Assembly (NCBI GenBank): GCA_902537815.1
Contig: CACBCS010000001.1
Location: 83,213-147,212 of the forward strand
Direction: 5' to 3'
Origin: an uncultured Pseudohongiella sp.
GTDB taxonomy: Bacteria > Pseudomonadota > Gammaproteobacteria > Pseudomonadales > Pseudohongiellaceae
DNA: 64,000 nucleotides
Of the stretch, positions 1 through 8,109 are shown in pieces (position 1 is the stretch's first letter; each line of letters opens with the position of its first letter). Both the position numbers and the translations under genes were made by a program. The notes beneath the pieces were generated by a model. The model saw only the letters and a list, made by a program, of their open reading frames with translations, had not been told where the DNA came from and did not search any database.

Positions 1-119
1 AGCCACCGCTCACGGTCTACAGCCTGACTGCCAAAGATGAAGAAGCTGCCGGCGCCCAGAAAGAACAGGAGCCAGTAGGTGACAGCCAGACCAAATTCGC
101 CGCCTAGGAGTTTGCTCAT
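1..119 (-). CDS. Small membrane protein, partial (N-terminal part only)
   Basis: The gene runs off the left edge, so only about 39 N-terminal residues are visible. The reading begins MSKLLGGEFGLAVTYWLL and continues into a hydrophobic, Phe/Leu/Gly-rich stretch, then a charged turn (VDRERW), which looks like one transmembrane helix and the start of a loop. The start at 119 is preceded by a good ribosome-binding site (GAGGGA). An in-frame ATG at 185 would add 22 mostly polar, acidic residues and cannot be excluded. I do not recognise the family. It is divergent from the ABA4-like gene at 421. Confidence 0.45.
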   Translation of the reverse strand, partial: MSKLLGGEFGLAVTYWLLFFLGAGSFFIFGSQAVDRERW

Positions 120-420
120 GAATGCGCGTCCCTCGGACTCAGAAGCGGATGGTTCAGTAGGTCGTATCTCTGACTCTGTGATCATGGGCTAAGTGTACCC
201 TACTGACAGGGTCGGGTGAATCGCCGCCATGTTGCTCAATCCGGCAGTTAAGGCCGCCCCGGACAGTCGGTGGCAGTGGTGTGAAGAGCCAGCCAGACTT
301 GCCAATGAACTCAGGTCAGCCGACCGGAAGTTCACATCAGCTCCGCGCACGGTATACTGCCGATGCAAAGTGCTGTTCCTGCCCGAAGGGCGCTTACCCG
401 GTTGGCTAGCAAGGAGTTCT

Positions 421-864
421 ATGAGCGCGGAGACTGTTTTTTCTGTTTGCAGCACCCTGGTGTTGCCCGGCTGGCTTCTGCTGCTCTTTCTGCCGCGGTG
501 GCAGTGGACCCTCGCGGCGATCAGCGCGGGTGTCATTCCCTTCTGTCTGGGACTGGTTTACCTGAGCCTGGTGGTTTACCAGGCTTCGGTCTGGCCAGAG
601 GGCGGGGGCTTCGGCTCGGTTCAGGAAGTAGCCGTGCTGTTCGAAAATCCCTACATGCTGACAGCGGGGTGGGTGCATTATCTGGCCTTTGATCTGTTTG
701 TCGGATGCTGGGAAACGCAGGATTCACACAAGCATCAGATTCCTCACGCAGTGGTCGTACCCTGCCTATTATTTACCTTCTTACTTGGGCCGGTGGGTCT
801 TGTAGGTTATCTGCTGGTCCGGTGGTTTACTGTCGGGCAGTGGATCGTGTTTGAAGGGTCCTGA
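421..864 (+). CDS. ABA4-like (DUF4281) integral membrane protein
   Basis: A 147-residue membrane protein with about four hydrophobic helices. Conserved features of the ABA4-like/DUF4281 family are visible: an early LPGWLLLLFLPRW segment, a central WVHYLAFDLFVGCW segment, and a C-terminal run ending GPVGLVGYLLVRW. In plants ABA4 is needed for neoxanthin formation; bacterial members have no established role, so only the family is assigned. The ATG at 421 was chosen because an ideal AAGGAG lies five bases upstream; the frame stays open to 229 without a comparable site. It ends 5 bases before the hydrolase gene at 870, so the two are probably co-transcribed. Confidence 0.7.
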   Translation: MSAETVFSVCSTLVLPGWLLLLFLPRWQWTLAAISAGVIPFCLGLVYLSLVVYQASVWPEGGGFGSVQEVAVLFENPYMLTAGWVHYLAFDLFVGCWETQDSHKHQIPHAVVVPCLLFTFLLGPVGLVGYLLVRWFTVGQWIVFEGS

Positions 865-869
865 CTTTA

Positions 870-1724
870 GTGAGGCTGATCAGTGAACCCGGTTCCGTCC
901 CCTGTCTTGAGCTTGGAGGAGAGGGTGAATGTCTGTTTTTCGCGCATGCCAATGGCTATCCGCCGCTTTCCTACCGTTCATTGCTGGAGCCTCTGACACA
1001 GTCGCATCAGGTGATCGCCGGGCTGCACCGTCCGCTCTGGCCGGAGCCTGATTCTCCTGATTCGTTGCAATCCTGGCGGGTATTCGGTATTGACGTGGAG
1101 TCGCTGCTGGCTTCGCGGGAGCAGGCGGTCTTTGGTATGGGGCACTCGATGGGCACGGCTGCGCTGATTTCCGCTGCGGCACGCCGGCCTGAGTTGTTCA
1201 AGGGCCTGATACTGATTGAGCCGGTTCTGGTGCCGGCGTGCTACTGTTGGTCGCTGCGAATGTTCAAGCCGCTTGTCCGCAGGACGTTGCCGCTCGTGCG
1301 ACGCACACTCGTCCGACAGCAGGAGTGGTCCGGTCGGCAGCAGGCCTTCGATCATTTTCGGCCGAAAGCCGTGTTCAAACGCATAGGCGACGATGCGCTC
1401 TGGGATTATGTGAATTACGGTCTCACTGAGCGTCAAAATGGCCGTGTCGGGCTGGCGTTTTCCCGGGAGTGGGAAGCCGAGTGTTATCTGAATGTGCAAA
1501 ATATCTGGCCCCTACTGGATAAACTGAAAATGCCGATTCTGGCCATCAGGGGTGAGCGATCCAATGTCCTTACCCGGCGCTCGTGGCAGCGGTGGCGTGA
1601 CAGGTCGCCACAGCATCGTTATGAGGAAATCGCCGGGACCGGTCATCTGGTGCCGCTTGAGCGGCCTCACGACATTCTCCAGCGGGTGTCTTCTTGGTTA
1701 GCTGATCACAGCCAAAACGCCTGA
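870..1724 (+). CDS. Alpha/beta hydrolase
   Basis: A 284-residue soluble alpha/beta-hydrolase. The oxyanion region is HANGYPP near residue 27. The nucleophile elbow is GHSMG near residue 93, where Ser is the expected catalytic residue. The catalytic His lies in GTGHLVPLERP near residue 262, just before the C-terminal helix. The substrate cannot be read from sequence; esterase, lipase or haloperoxidase-like activities are all possible. The start is GTG at 870, five bases after the ABA4-like gene, which implies one transcript. If the neighbour acts on carotenoids or lipids this enzyme might share that pathway, but that is inference only. Confidence 0.75.
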   Translation: MRLISEPGSVPCLELGGEGECLFFAHANGYPPLSYRSLLEPLTQSHQVIAGLHRPLWPEPDSPDSLQSWRVFGIDVESLLASREQAVFGMGHSMGTAALISAAARRPELFKGLILIEPVLVPACYCWSLRMFKPLVRRTLPLVRRTLVRQQEWSGRQQAFDHFRPKAVFKRIGDDALWDYVNYGLTERQNGRVGLAFSREWEAECYLNVQNIWPLLDKLKMPILAIRGERSNVLTRRSWQRWRDRSPQHRYEEIAGTGHLVPLERPHDILQRVSSWLADHSQNA

Positions 1725-1864
1725 TTCGGCTGGTCACGTCTTCTGCGTGCTCTGGCCGTCTGGCAGATCTGCCGCCAATGTTCTTGTGAGCTGAATTATC
1801 GAGATGACGGCTCGATTCGTCTGATTCGCCTCGCTTTCGCTCTGGCCCGGTCTCTTGTGTGTGG

Positions 1865-1910
1865 TTGACAAGAAATACATCAATATGATATCAATCTGAT
1901 ATTATTCAAT
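1865..1910 (+). promoter_or_regulatory. Promoter with overlapping TGATAT repeats, candidate RHH operator
   Basis: A perfect TTGACA (1865-1870) is followed by an AT-rich segment that contains TGATAT twice in direct orientation, ten bases apart (at about 1886 and 1897), plus inverted copies (AATATGATATC). Such short, regularly spaced half-sites overlapping a -10 region are typical operators for ribbon-helix-helix repressors. The gene at 2895 in the same operon encodes an Arc-type protein, so autoregulation is a reasonable guess. A small CGGGG/CCCCG hairpin lies at 1925-1941 between this element and the band-7 gene. Confidence 0.5.
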
Positions 1911-1968
1911 CGGCAGGCTTCGGTCGGGGTTCACATCCCCGGCTTTTGCGGGATGCGGGAGGTAATTC

Positions 1969-2832
1969 ATGATAGAAGAACGACAGGCCTCAACCTTTAA
2001 CGGTTACACAGCGATTATTGTTCTGCTGTTGCTCACGCTGGCAACACCGGTTGCCATTGGGATTCTGCCGATGATGTTGAAGATCCCGATGGCTCTGTTC
2101 GGATTGCTGGTGCTTGCCTGCTGGCTCGGCTTTTTTATGGTGGCACCGAATCAGGGCCGGGTACTCCAGCTGTTCGGCAGGTACGTAGGCAGTGAGCGCA
2201 GTGAAGGTTTGCGTTGGGCGAATCCGCTCTATATGAAGGCTAAGGTGTCGTTGAGGGTTCGAAACTTTGAGTCCGGTACGCTCAAGGTCAATGACAGCAA
2301 GGGCAACCCGATTGATATCGCGGCCGTTGTCGTCTGGAAAGTTGTTGATACCGCCGAGGCGTTGTTTGAAGTCGACGACTACGAGAACTACGTTCAGATT
2401 CAGAGCGAAGCCGCTCTGCGTAACCTGGCAACAACACATCCCTATGACAGTTTCGGCGAGGAAGGACAGGATTTTTGCCTGCGCGGTAGCCCGGAGGAGG
2501 TGGCTGCGCTTCTTAAGACTGAAGTTCAGAACCGCCTCAGCAAAGCTGGAGTCGAGGTCATCGAGGCGCGTCTCAGTCATCTGGCTTATGCGCCTGAAAT
2601 TGCGAACGCCATGCTGCAGCGGCAGCAGGCCTCTGCAATAGTTGCTGCTCGGGAGAAAATTGTCGAAGGGGCAGTCGGAATGGTAGACCTGGCCCTGAAT
2701 AAACTTGCTGATCAGAATGTCGTTGATCTGGATGAGGAGCGGAAAGCAGCCATGGTCAGCAATCTGCTGGTCGTTCTTTGTGGAGAGCACGCGGCCTCTC
2801 CGGTGGTCAATGCCAGCAGCCTGTATACCTAG
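1969..2832 (+). CDS. SPFH/band-7 family membrane protein
   Basis: A 287-residue membrane-anchored band-7 (stomatin/prohibitin-like) protein. Two N-terminal transmembrane helices lie at about residues 13-35 and 40-60. The SPFH domain follows, beginning APNQGRVLQLFGRYVG and including the VKVSLRVRNFE-like and VWKVVDTAEALFEVDDY strands. The C-terminal part (QQASAIVAAREKIVEGAV) is the usual helical, oligomer-forming tail. Such proteins form membrane microdomain scaffolds; the cargo is unknown. The start has a clear GGGAGGT. It is followed by an Arc-type repressor at 2895, a recurrent pairing in proteobacteria as I recall, and is preceded by a repeat-containing promoter. Confidence 0.85.
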   Translation: MIEERQASTFNGYTAIIVLLLLTLATPVAIGILPMMLKIPMALFGLLVLACWLGFFMVAPNQGRVLQLFGRYVGSERSEGLRWANPLYMKAKVSLRVRNFESGTLKVNDSKGNPIDIAAVVVWKVVDTAEALFEVDDYENYVQIQSEAALRNLATTHPYDSFGEEGQDFCLRGSPEEVAALLKTEVQNRLSKAGVEVIEARLSHLAYAPEIANAMLQRQQASAIVAAREKIVEGAVGMVDLALNKLADQNVVDLDEERKAAMVSNLLVVLCGEHAASPVVNASSLYT

Positions 2833-2894
2833 GCTGACCTGTGAGGCGAGTGAGCAAGCTCTAGCCTGGTCGATGACCTGCAGGTCTGATTCTG

Positions 2895-3086
2895 ATGAAG
2901 AGAAAATCTTTTCCCTTGCGAGTTCATCCGGATATTCTCGAGGCGATGCAAAAGTGGGCAAACGATGACCTGCGCAGTATCAATGCCCAGATCGAATTTG
3001 TCCTGAGAGAGTCGCTGGCCAGTGCGGATCGACTCGACCGGTCGCTTTACAGTACGTCGGCGCACGCGGAAAAACGCGAAGACTGA
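2895..3086 (+). CDS. Arc-type ribbon-helix-helix DNA-binding protein
   Basis: A 63-residue protein that is essentially one ribbon-helix-helix domain. The N-terminal strand KSFPLRVHPDILEAMQKWA resembles the Arc/MetJ beta-strand and first helix. The segment DLRSINAQIEFVLRESL is the second helix, which forms the dimer core. No other domain is present; the C-terminus is short and charged. It lies 62 bases after the band-7 gene and is probably its transcription partner and repressor, acting on the TGATAT repeats near 1886-1905 (inference). Confidence 0.75.
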   Translation: MKRKSFPLRVHPDILEAMQKWANDDLRSINAQIEFVLRESLASADRLDRSLYSTSAHAEKRED

Positions 3087-3116
3087 AGCCGTGAAGCCGA
3101 TACTCCAGATTCTTAC

Positions 3117-4442
3117 ATGAAAACTTCCCCTCTTGGTTATCGTCGGGTTATAGGGCTTGCCTGGCCTTTCATACTCGCCAACGCGGCTGTGCCGCTGCTG
3201 GGTTTGGTGGATACGGCGGTGATCGGTAATTTGGGGGCAGCCCAGGACCTCGGCGCGATCGCCTTTGGCGCGCTGATTTTTTTGTTTGTGTACTGGGGTT
3301 TCGGCTTTCTCCGGATGGGCACGACCGGATTTGTGGCGCAGGCTGCCGGAGCCTCAGATTTTCTTGAGGTGCGTGCCGTGCTGGGCCGCTCTTTGCTTCT
3401 AGCTGCCGGTCTTGGGTGTCTCCTGATAGTCTTGCAGCTGCCGGTTCAGTGGCTGGCATTCAGCTTTTTGAGCGGCAGTGACGACGTGGAGCAGATGGCA
3501 GCGCTGTATTTCTCGATTCGTATCTGGGGCGCGCCTGCAACTCTGATGGGGTTTGTTGGCACGGGATTTCTCGTTGGGATTGGGCGCAGTAAAACCCTGC
3601 TGGGGCTGCAGCTCTTTCTTAACGTATTGAACATTCTGCTTGATATTCTGCTTGCCGGTGTCTTGGGTCTGGGCGCGGCCGGTATAGCCCTTGGAACAGT
3701 TATTTCAGAATGGTGTGCTGTGCTTCTTGGTGCGGTTCTTCTGCACAGGGTGCTGCTCGAGATGAGTTCGGGAGGAGAATCTTTCTGGCCCTTGGAGAAA
3801 ATACTGGACCAGAAGAAACTTGCGCAGTCGCTGGCCGCGAATCTAGATATCATGATCAGAACGCTGCTGCTGGTTTTCTCATTCGCGTTCTTCACCAATC
3901 AGGGGGCCCGGTTCGGAGATATCGCTCTGGCGGCCAATCATATTCTGCTGCAGATCATCTCATTCAGCGCATTCTTCCTGGACGGGTTTGCCTTCGCTGC
4001 TGAGGGTCTCGTGGGCCGGGCTTTCGGCGCTGGCGATTCACTGCAGTTCATGACTGCGGTCAGGCGCACCAGTGTGCTGGCTGCAATATCGGCGGTTGTT
4101 CTGGCTTCAATCGTTCTGCTATCCGGCGCGGATCTGATTGCTGCTCTGACAGATTTACCAGCCGTACGGCTGGCTGCTTCCAATCTGACCTATCTGGCAG
4201 CGATTTATATCCTGCTGTCGGTTGCAGCATTTCAGCTGGATGGTATTTTCATCGGCGCGTCCTGTACGCGGCAGATGCGCTATGGCGCCATCCAATCTGT
4301 GCTGTTCTTTCTGTTGGTCTGCTGGATGCTTGTGCCGCGCTTTGGAATTCCGGGGCTCTGGTGGGCCATGATTCTCTATGTCGTTGTCAGGGCGATAGTG
4401 CTGTTCCGTTATTTCCCGCAAATGCTAAGCAAGCTGGGGTGA
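3117..4442 (+). CDS. MATE family (DinF-like) efflux transporter
   Basis: A 441-residue protein with about 12 hydrophobic helices arranged in two similar halves. The N-terminus (GLAWPFILANAAVPLLGLVD, then TAVIGNLG) is the standard MATE signature, and the second half repeats it (FSAFFLDGFAFAAEGLVGRAFGAG). MATE proteins export cationic or aromatic compounds using Na+ or H+ gradients; the DinF subgroup is suggested by the short loops and the LDGFAFAAE segment. The ATG follows the Arc gene by 30 bases, so read-through is possible. The substrate is not predictable. Confidence 0.85.
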   Translation: MKTSPLGYRRVIGLAWPFILANAAVPLLGLVDTAVIGNLGAAQDLGAIAFGALIFLFVYWGFGFLRMGTTGFVAQAAGASDFLEVRAVLGRSLLLAAGLGCLLIVLQLPVQWLAFSFLSGSDDVEQMAALYFSIRIWGAPATLMGFVGTGFLVGIGRSKTLLGLQLFLNVLNILLDILLAGVLGLGAAGIALGTVISEWCAVLLGAVLLHRVLLEMSSGGESFWPLEKILDQKKLAQSLAANLDIMIRTLLLVFSFAFFTNQGARFGDIALAANHILLQIISFSAFFLDGFAFAAEGLVGRAFGAGDSLQFMTAVRRTSVLAAISAVVLASIVLLSGADLIAALTDLPAVRLAASNLTYLAAIYILLSVAAFQLDGIFIGASCTRQMRYGAIQSVLFFLLVCWMLVPRFGIPGLWWAMILYVVVRAIVLFRYFPQMLSKLG

Positions 4443-4472
4443 CTGAACGGCTGGTAGTGGTGAATCTGACTG

Positions 4473-4808
4473 TCAGTGGAATTCACCCGGCTCGTCCGGC
4501 AGCAGATAGGGGTCAAGATGCAGGTTGACGGCCCGGAGTCCATGCATGGTGATGAAGCCTTGATGCCTGGCTTCACCGGTGCTGGTGAATTCGAATTGAT
4601 AGTGCCGTTTCAGGACCAGATTACCCACCTCGTTACGCACCGGAGCCAGACCTCTTAGCACCAGAGTCTGATCCAGTAACTGCAGCTGTTCCGCTGCGCA
4701 GCGATGCTGGACAAAATCGATCGCGAGGCGCTTGATTTTGTCGCTCTGCCACCAGAAGCTGGCCACCGCGGCCAGAAGAGTCAGGATAAAAATTGCTTCC
4801 AGAGACAT
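4473..4808 (-). CDS. DUF3301 family small membrane-anchored protein
   Basis: A 111-residue protein with one N-terminal transmembrane helix followed by a WWQSDKIKRLA segment and a small beta-rich domain. The string CAAEQLQLLDQTLVLRGL and the later LKRHYQFEFTSTGEARHQG match the DUF3301 pattern. The function of the family is unknown; it is common in gammaproteobacteria. It converges with the MATE gene and lies upstream of nothing on its own strand except the FabH-type gene (4906-5991), from whose stop it starts about 100 bases downstream. Confidence 0.75.
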   Translation of the reverse strand: MSLEAIFILTLLAAVASFWWQSDKIKRLAIDFVQHRCAAEQLQLLDQTLVLRGLAPVRNEVGNLVLKRHYQFEFTSTGEARHQGFITMHGLRAVNLHLDPYLLPDEPGEFH

Positions 4809-4905
4809 CAGCTTGTCGACAGCGCAGGGCAGATGCCGCAGGTGCTAACAGGTGTCAAGCAAGGTGAGTGTCCCCTGCAGGTTGTCCGTAGCCGGTTAAA
4901 AACCA

Positions 4906-5991
4906 TCAGCCGGCTTGCGCGTGCTCAATATAGCGCTTGATGTGCGGCTCCAGTATTTCCAGCGCGGTTTTGTCACAGGGAGGCAGTTCGGCATCAGAGT
5001 TGGCAAGCGGCTGAACCCGCTCTCCCCAGCGAATCAGCCCGGCGCCCCAGGTCAGTCCCGCGCCGAAAGTCGCGGACAAGATATAGTCACCCGGCGCCAC
5101 ACGCCCCTCTTCAAGCGCCTCAGTTAGCCCCACCGGGATGGTGCCGGCAGAAGTATTGCCGTACTTATGCACGTTCACGAAAACTTTGCTCTCATCAACC
5201 CCGACGCGTTTCGCCAGTGCGTCCAGAATCCGTTTGTTCGCCTGATGCGGAACCACCAGGTTGACATCCTCAACGCTCACACCGGACTCTTCGAGAACAT
5301 CAGCGCACGCCTGTGCCATGCTTTTCACGGCCCGTTTGAACACCTCCTGACCTTCAAAGTTCCAGCCTGTGTAGAGGAAATCAGTCGACAGTCGCGAGTA
5401 GGCAGAGCCCAGATTCGTGATCTGAATGGCATATTTTGCATCTGCCTCACAGCCGATTTTGGCGGAGATGAGGCCCACGGGCTGATCGGACGCTTCCAGT
5501 ATCACCGCGCCGCAGGCATCGCCGAACAGCACGGCTACGTCCCGTCGTGCCCAGTTCATGTAGTGCGAAATAAACTCGCCCCCGATGACCAGCACTTTTT
5601 GATGGGCGCCTGTGCGGATCAGATTCGTGCCGATATGCAGACCATACAGGAAGCCGGTGCAGGCGGAGTTAATATCCAGCGCTGCGGCGTTTCTTGCACC
5701 GAGCGCATCTGCAACCAGAGAGGCAGTGTTGGGACACATGGAATCGTTGGTCAGGCTGCCCAGCAGGATCAGATCAAGTTCGCTGGCATCGAGGTCGGCC
5801 GCTGCCAGTGCACGACGTGCGGCGACCAGAGCCATGTCTGAAAAATTGCAGTGACAGATGCGCCGTTCTTTGATGCCGGTCCTGGACGTGATCCACTCGT
5901 CTGACGTCTCCATAAAAGTAGCCAGGTCATCATTGCTCAAGACTGCAGGCGGAACACATTTACCCCAACCTGTAATTTCAGCGTGTTGCAT
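4906..5991 (-). CDS. Beta-ketoacyl-ACP synthase III (FabH-type)
   Basis: A 361-residue thiolase-fold condensing enzyme. The catalytic triad is visible: Cys in INSACTGFLYG (about residue 110), His in LVVPHQANKR, and Asn in KYGNTSAGTIP. The N-terminal MQHAEITGWGKCVPPAVLSN, and DEWITSRTGIKERR a little later, are typical of FabH, which condenses a short acyl-CoA with malonyl-ACP. It is about 40 residues longer than E. coli FabH because of a C-terminal extension (LPPCDKTALEILEPHIKRYI). It stands alone, away from other fab genes, so a specialised acyl substrate is possible. The start has weak upstream purines. Confidence 0.85.
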   Translation of the reverse strand: MQHAEITGWGKCVPPAVLSNDDLATFMETSDEWITSRTGIKERRICHCNFSDMALVAARRALAAADLDASELDLILLGSLTNDSMCPNTASLVADALGARNAAALDINSACTGFLYGLHIGTNLIRTGAHQKVLVIGGEFISHYMNWARRDVAVLFGDACGAVILEASDQPVGLISAKIGCEADAKYAIQITNLGSAYSRLSTDFLYTGWNFEGQEVFKRAVKSMAQACADVLEESGVSVEDVNLVVPHQANKRILDALAKRVGVDESKVFVNVHKYGNTSAGTIPVGLTEALEEGRVAPGDYILSATFGAGLTWGAGLIRWGERVQPLANSDAELPPCDKTALEILEPHIKRYIEHAQAG

Positions 5992-6226
5992 CCGTTTTCC
6001 TTCTTTGCAGCGCTCTGTGTTGCGATTCCGGAACCGGGGAATGCGGGTTTTTTCCAGAGGCAGGGCCCGGTGGCACTGCTTATTTTGTTATTCGGGCGGG
6101 CTTCGGGCCGAGTGATTTGGTATCTTGAAAGAATACTTCATTTTAGTATCACTGGATAGGTTTTAAACTGTGGGATTGAGACTGACGTTGTTTCCCCGTG
6201 ACCGGCGTTTTTCTAAATACAAAGCT

Positions 6227-7042
6227 ATGAAAAAAACTCAATGTTTATTGTTGGTAAGCGTAGTTTTGTGCGGCTCGACACTGGGGGCAGCAGAGGCTGA
6301 GCCCAGCTTTTCTCATGAAACATGGGACGGTCTGTTGACCCGTTTTGTGAAATTGTTGGCTGACGGCTCTGCAAGCCAGGTGGACTATGACGGTTTCGCG
6401 GAATCCAGACAGAAGCTGGCGGCCTATCTTGGCCAATTGGCCTCAGTGTCCAGAGTTGATTTTGATCGCTGGCCTGTGTCTGAGCAGCTGGCTTTTCTGA
6501 TCAATGCTTATAATGCCTGGACGGTTGAATTGATTCTTGAACACTATCCCGGGATTGAGTCGATTCGCGACATTGGGTTCTTGCCGGGCGCGGCATGGCG
6601 TATCAGGATTGTCGAGCTGTTCGGACGGAAGGTGTCCCTTGATAATCTGGAGCACGACATGATTCGCGGTTGGGGTCGCTTTCATGAGCCCCGCGTTCAC
6701 TTCGCTGTGAACTGCGCGGCAGTCGGTTGCCCGGCGCTGTCAGATCGCGCCTACAGCGGAGCAACACTGGATGAAGCATTGGATAGAAAGGCTCGCCAGT
6801 TTTTAAAAGACCGGTCAAGAAATTACGAGCTTGGGAGTGATCTCTATGTCTCTCCCATTTTCCGCTGGTACCGGGAAGATTTTCAGGATGGCTGGGGTGG
6901 ATATGCGTCCCTCACGATATTTCTGGCCGAATATGGCGAGGCCCTCGGGCTTTCGGAGGCGAAAAAGGCAGCACTGATGTCGGGTCAGATGCGCATCCGG
7001 TTCAGCCGCTATGACTGGCGTCTGAATTCGCTGGACCGTTGA
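6227..7042 (+). CDS. DUF547 domain secreted protein
   Basis: A 271-residue exported protein. A signal peptide (MKKTQCLLLVSVVLCGSTLG, cut near AAEA) decides the start at 6227; the frame is open upstream to 6170 but that extension is Arg-rich and would bury the signal. The DUF547 signature is present: LAFLINAYNAWTVELILEHY, then HFAVNCAAVGCPALSDRAY with two Cys, then FRWYREDF. The biochemical role of the family is unknown; members sit in the periplasm of many marine gammaproteobacteria. The gene ends 57 bases before tRNA-Sec. Confidence 0.8.
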   Translation: MKKTQCLLLVSVVLCGSTLGAAEAEPSFSHETWDGLLTRFVKLLADGSASQVDYDGFAESRQKLAAYLGQLASVSRVDFDRWPVSEQLAFLINAYNAWTVELILEHYPGIESIRDIGFLPGAAWRIRIVELFGRKVSLDNLEHDMIRGWGRFHEPRVHFAVNCAAVGCPALSDRAYSGATLDEALDRKARQFLKDRSRNYELGSDLYVSPIFRWYREDFQDGWGGYASLTIFLAEYGEALGLSEAKKAALMSGQMRIRFSRYDWRLNSLDR

Positions 7043-7099
7043 TCACCGTCGCACTGGGTTACTCCACAGCGTGGTCGAGCCTGTGATACACTTTCGAAC

Positions 7100-7195
7100 G
7101 GAAGAGTATCATCCCCGGTGGGGTGCCCGGACTTCAAACCCGGTGAAGTTTGTTTATAGCAGGCTTGGTGGGTTCGACTCCTGCCTCTTCCGCCA
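7100..7195 (+). tRNA. selC: tRNA-Sec (anticodon TCA), selC
   Basis: A 96-base tRNA beginning GGAAGAG and ending CTCTTCC-G-CCA with an encoded CCA. The anticodon loop GGACTTCAAACC has TCA, which reads UGA. The D arm (ATCCCC GGTG GGGT) and the T loop TTCGACT match E. coli selC in position. The long variable arm forms a 7-bp stem, AAGTTTG with CAGGCTT, around a TTTATAG loop. On the 3' side only seven bases lie between the T stem and the discriminator, where E. coli has eight, so the acceptor stem looks like 7 bp rather than 8. The partner genes selB (16244) and selA (25111) are in the same window. Confidence 0.93.
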
Positions 7196-7274
7196 CAACA
7201 GCGTCAGGTTCGCTCCTTCGATCAATCCCATATCTACATGTGTTTTCGATGCCGTTTTAGAGGTGATTACCCTT

Positions 7275-8006
7275 ATGACAAAGTCCCTTGGATTCATACT
7301 TTTATTCTTTTGTCCGCTTACATTTTCGCAAATGCCAACTAACTTAGAGGAGGCATTGAGCAGTTCGTCCCGTCCAGTTGCCGATCAAGAGAGGGATCAA
7401 AACCGCAATCCAACCGCAGTGTTAAGTTTTCTTGGCGTTGAATCGGGCGATAACATTCTAGATGTTATTGCGATGGGTGGATGGTATTCAGAAGTTCTTT
7501 CCCTGGCGTCTGGTCCGTCGGGAAAGGTATACATGCACAATAACCCTATACCAATAACTGAGCGAACTACTAACGAAAGAGCAGAGCGAGCAAGTCGCCT
7601 GGAAAATGTGGTTGATTACGTAGGGAGGATAGGGAGCTTGCCCGAAAATTCGGTTGATTTTGCGATTACAGCGCTCAATTTCCATGATGTGTATAACCGA
7701 TCACCCGATGAAGCAATCCAGCTACTGAAGGATATTTACAACACTCTTAAGCCTGGCGGCGTGCTCGGCATAATCGACCACAAGGGCAGCGAAGGGCTAG
7801 ATAATATAGCGCTGCATAGGATAACTTTTGAAGACGCGGTAGAAGCCAGCATGCGGGCAGGGTTCGTTCTTACAGGAACTAGCCGCATTTTGGAGAATTT
7901 AAACGACGACCATGTACTTCCGCCATTCGACTCCAGTTTAGAAAGGAATACCGACAGGTTTATCTTGCGATTAGAGAAACGAATCCAGCCGCCTGTCTCT
8001 CGCTAA
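7275..8006 (+). CDS. Exported class I SAM-dependent methyltransferase-like protein
   Basis: A 243-residue protein with a signal peptide (MTKSLGFILLFFCPLTFSQ) followed by a Rossmann methyltransferase fold. Visible parts are GVESGDNILDVIAMGGWYSE (motif I, modified from the usual DxGxGxG), DFAITALNFHDVYN (motif IV area) and LKPGGVLGIIDHKG (motif VI). Secreted methyltransferase-like proteins of this type are frequent in marine gammaproteobacteria; activity is unproven. The ATG at 7275 was chosen for the signal peptide; the frame is open upstream through the tRNA by chance. Base composition is clearly more AT-rich than the flanking genes. Confidence 0.75.
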   Translation: MTKSLGFILLFFCPLTFSQMPTNLEEALSSSSRPVADQERDQNRNPTAVLSFLGVESGDNILDVIAMGGWYSEVLSLASGPSGKVYMHNNPIPITERTTNERAERASRLENVVDYVGRIGSLPENSVDFAITALNFHDVYNRSPDEAIQLLKDIYNTLKPGGVLGIIDHKGSEGLDNIALHRITFEDAVEASMRAGFVLTGTSRILENLNDDHVLPPFDSSLERNTDRFILRLEKRIQPPVSR

Positions 8007-8109
8007 AAAACATGATACCTTGATGTCTATCAGCAAAACTTGTTAAGAACTCAAATATATCCAGGCTTTTGGATAGAGTTTTGTGGCCTTCACATTTGGA
8101 GTGTTATAT

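Noticed and set aside
1990-2961. 323-residue open frame opposite the band-7 gene
   Set aside because: It is a mirror of the band-7/Arc coding strand, with no ribosome-binding site, low-complexity Gln/Asn text and no family resemblance.
5167-5841. 224-residue open frame opposite the FabH-type gene
   Set aside because: The FabH frame has all catalytic motifs; the opposite frame has none and only reflects codon bias.
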